A stretch of 39,342 bases of DNA from assembly GCA_016935695.1 (NCBI GenBank), contig JAFGQL010000069.1:1-39342 (forward strand), in the 5' to 3' direction. The notes under the pieces were generated by a model. The model was not told where the DNA came from. It saw only the letters and a list, made by a program, of their open reading frames with translations, and ran no database searches. Below, one piece after another: positions 39,284 through 39,342 of this stretch. The number at the start of each line of letters is the position of its first letter. Position 1 is the stretch's first letter. A program made the translations under genes and the position numbers. The stretch comes from Spirochaetales bacterium. GTDB taxonomy: Bacteria > Spirochaetota > Spirochaetia > JC444 > Marispirochaetaceae.

Positions 39284-39342
39284 GGAGCAGCTTTGCTGAC
39301 TCCGAGCGCCGCGGCAAGCGGAGGTGGAGGCGGAACGCCGAT
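39284..39342 (+). repeat. Structured repeat, copy B, running to the window edge
   Basis: Second unit. Hairpin 1: GGAG-CAGC-TTT-GCTG-A-CTCC, same shape as copy A with paired changes (G-C to A-T; T-G to A-T). Hairpin 2: GGCG-GAA-CGCC, where the only change is in the loop. The array may continue beyond the window. Confidence 0.75.

Noticed and set aside
1-39342. tRNA, rRNA, CRISPR array, transposase or prophage genes
   Set aside because: Looked for cloverleaf-type T-loop sequences, regular short direct repeats with spacers, and transposase or integrase motifs; none was convincing. The only regular repeat is the pair at 39206-39342, which has no spacers or cas genes.

Overview
The window looks like chromosomal DNA of a free-living, carbohydrate-fermenting spirochaete (Spirochaeta/Sediminispirochaeta-like). 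This is inference. It rests on a CheX-type phosphatase beside a CheY-like receiver, an OmpA-type lipoprotein built from SPNGDG modules with a relaxed lipobox, two cytoplasmic GH3 glycosidases with a glucan phosphorylase, a Re-citrate-synthase-like enzyme, and a GC content that looks mid-50s % by eye. I see no rRNA, tRNA, CRISPR array, integrase or insertion sequence. Genes are tightly packed, and the longest gene-free stretch is about 250 bp.

Layout, left to right. (1) 21-5878: a cobalamin/radical-SAM enzyme, a small FHA protein, homoserine dehydrogenase and glycogen phosphorylase. (2) 5879-11367: a tusA-like remnant, a GH3 beta-xylosidase/glucosidase, a YbiT-type ABC-F protein and a HAD-type 5'-nucleotidase. 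(3) 11386-14045, minus: a membrane sensor kinase with HPt and CheA-type ATPase domains, CheX and a lone receiver. (4) 14046-14298: a plus-strand terminator/antiterminator-like RNA with no downstream gene. (5) 14299-21482, minus: methyltransferase, SPNGDG/OmpA lipoprotein, HAD phosphatase, PfkB kinase, a CsgG/TPR-like protein and a LysE-type exporter. (6) 21587-26225: an orphan DNA methyltransferase, phosphopentomutase with an insertion, and a second GH3. (7) 26283-32753: a TetR-controlled export operon (MMPL/RND pump, LolA-like protein, outer-membrane barrel), then a cupin and two paralogous half-permeases. (8) 32738-39185: an aconitase-family hydratase divergent from a Re-citrate-synthase-like enzyme fused to a Cache-like sensor domain, pyrimidine-nucleoside phosphorylase, and an RraA-family protein.

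How the parts fit. The glucan phosphorylase and the two signal-less GH3 enzymes handle intracellular oligosaccharides. Both GH3 genes carry the same palindrome, TACACTTGTA, near the promoter, and the deoA/rraA gap carries the close variant TACACGTGTA. DeoB and DeoA together salvage (deoxy)ribonucleosides. The citrate-synthase-like enzyme and the hydratase would supply isocitrate for 2-oxoglutarate and glutamate. TetR appears to repress itself and the export operon through two matching 16-bp operators.

The most unusual items are the citrate-synthase/Cache fusion; a structured repeat found three times (bulged-A hairpin with compensatory changes); a recurring arrangement in which the -10 element lies 5-10 bp before a start codon that has no Shine-Dalgarno, suggesting leaderless mRNAs; and an ABC-F protein whose second ATP site is degenerate on both faces.
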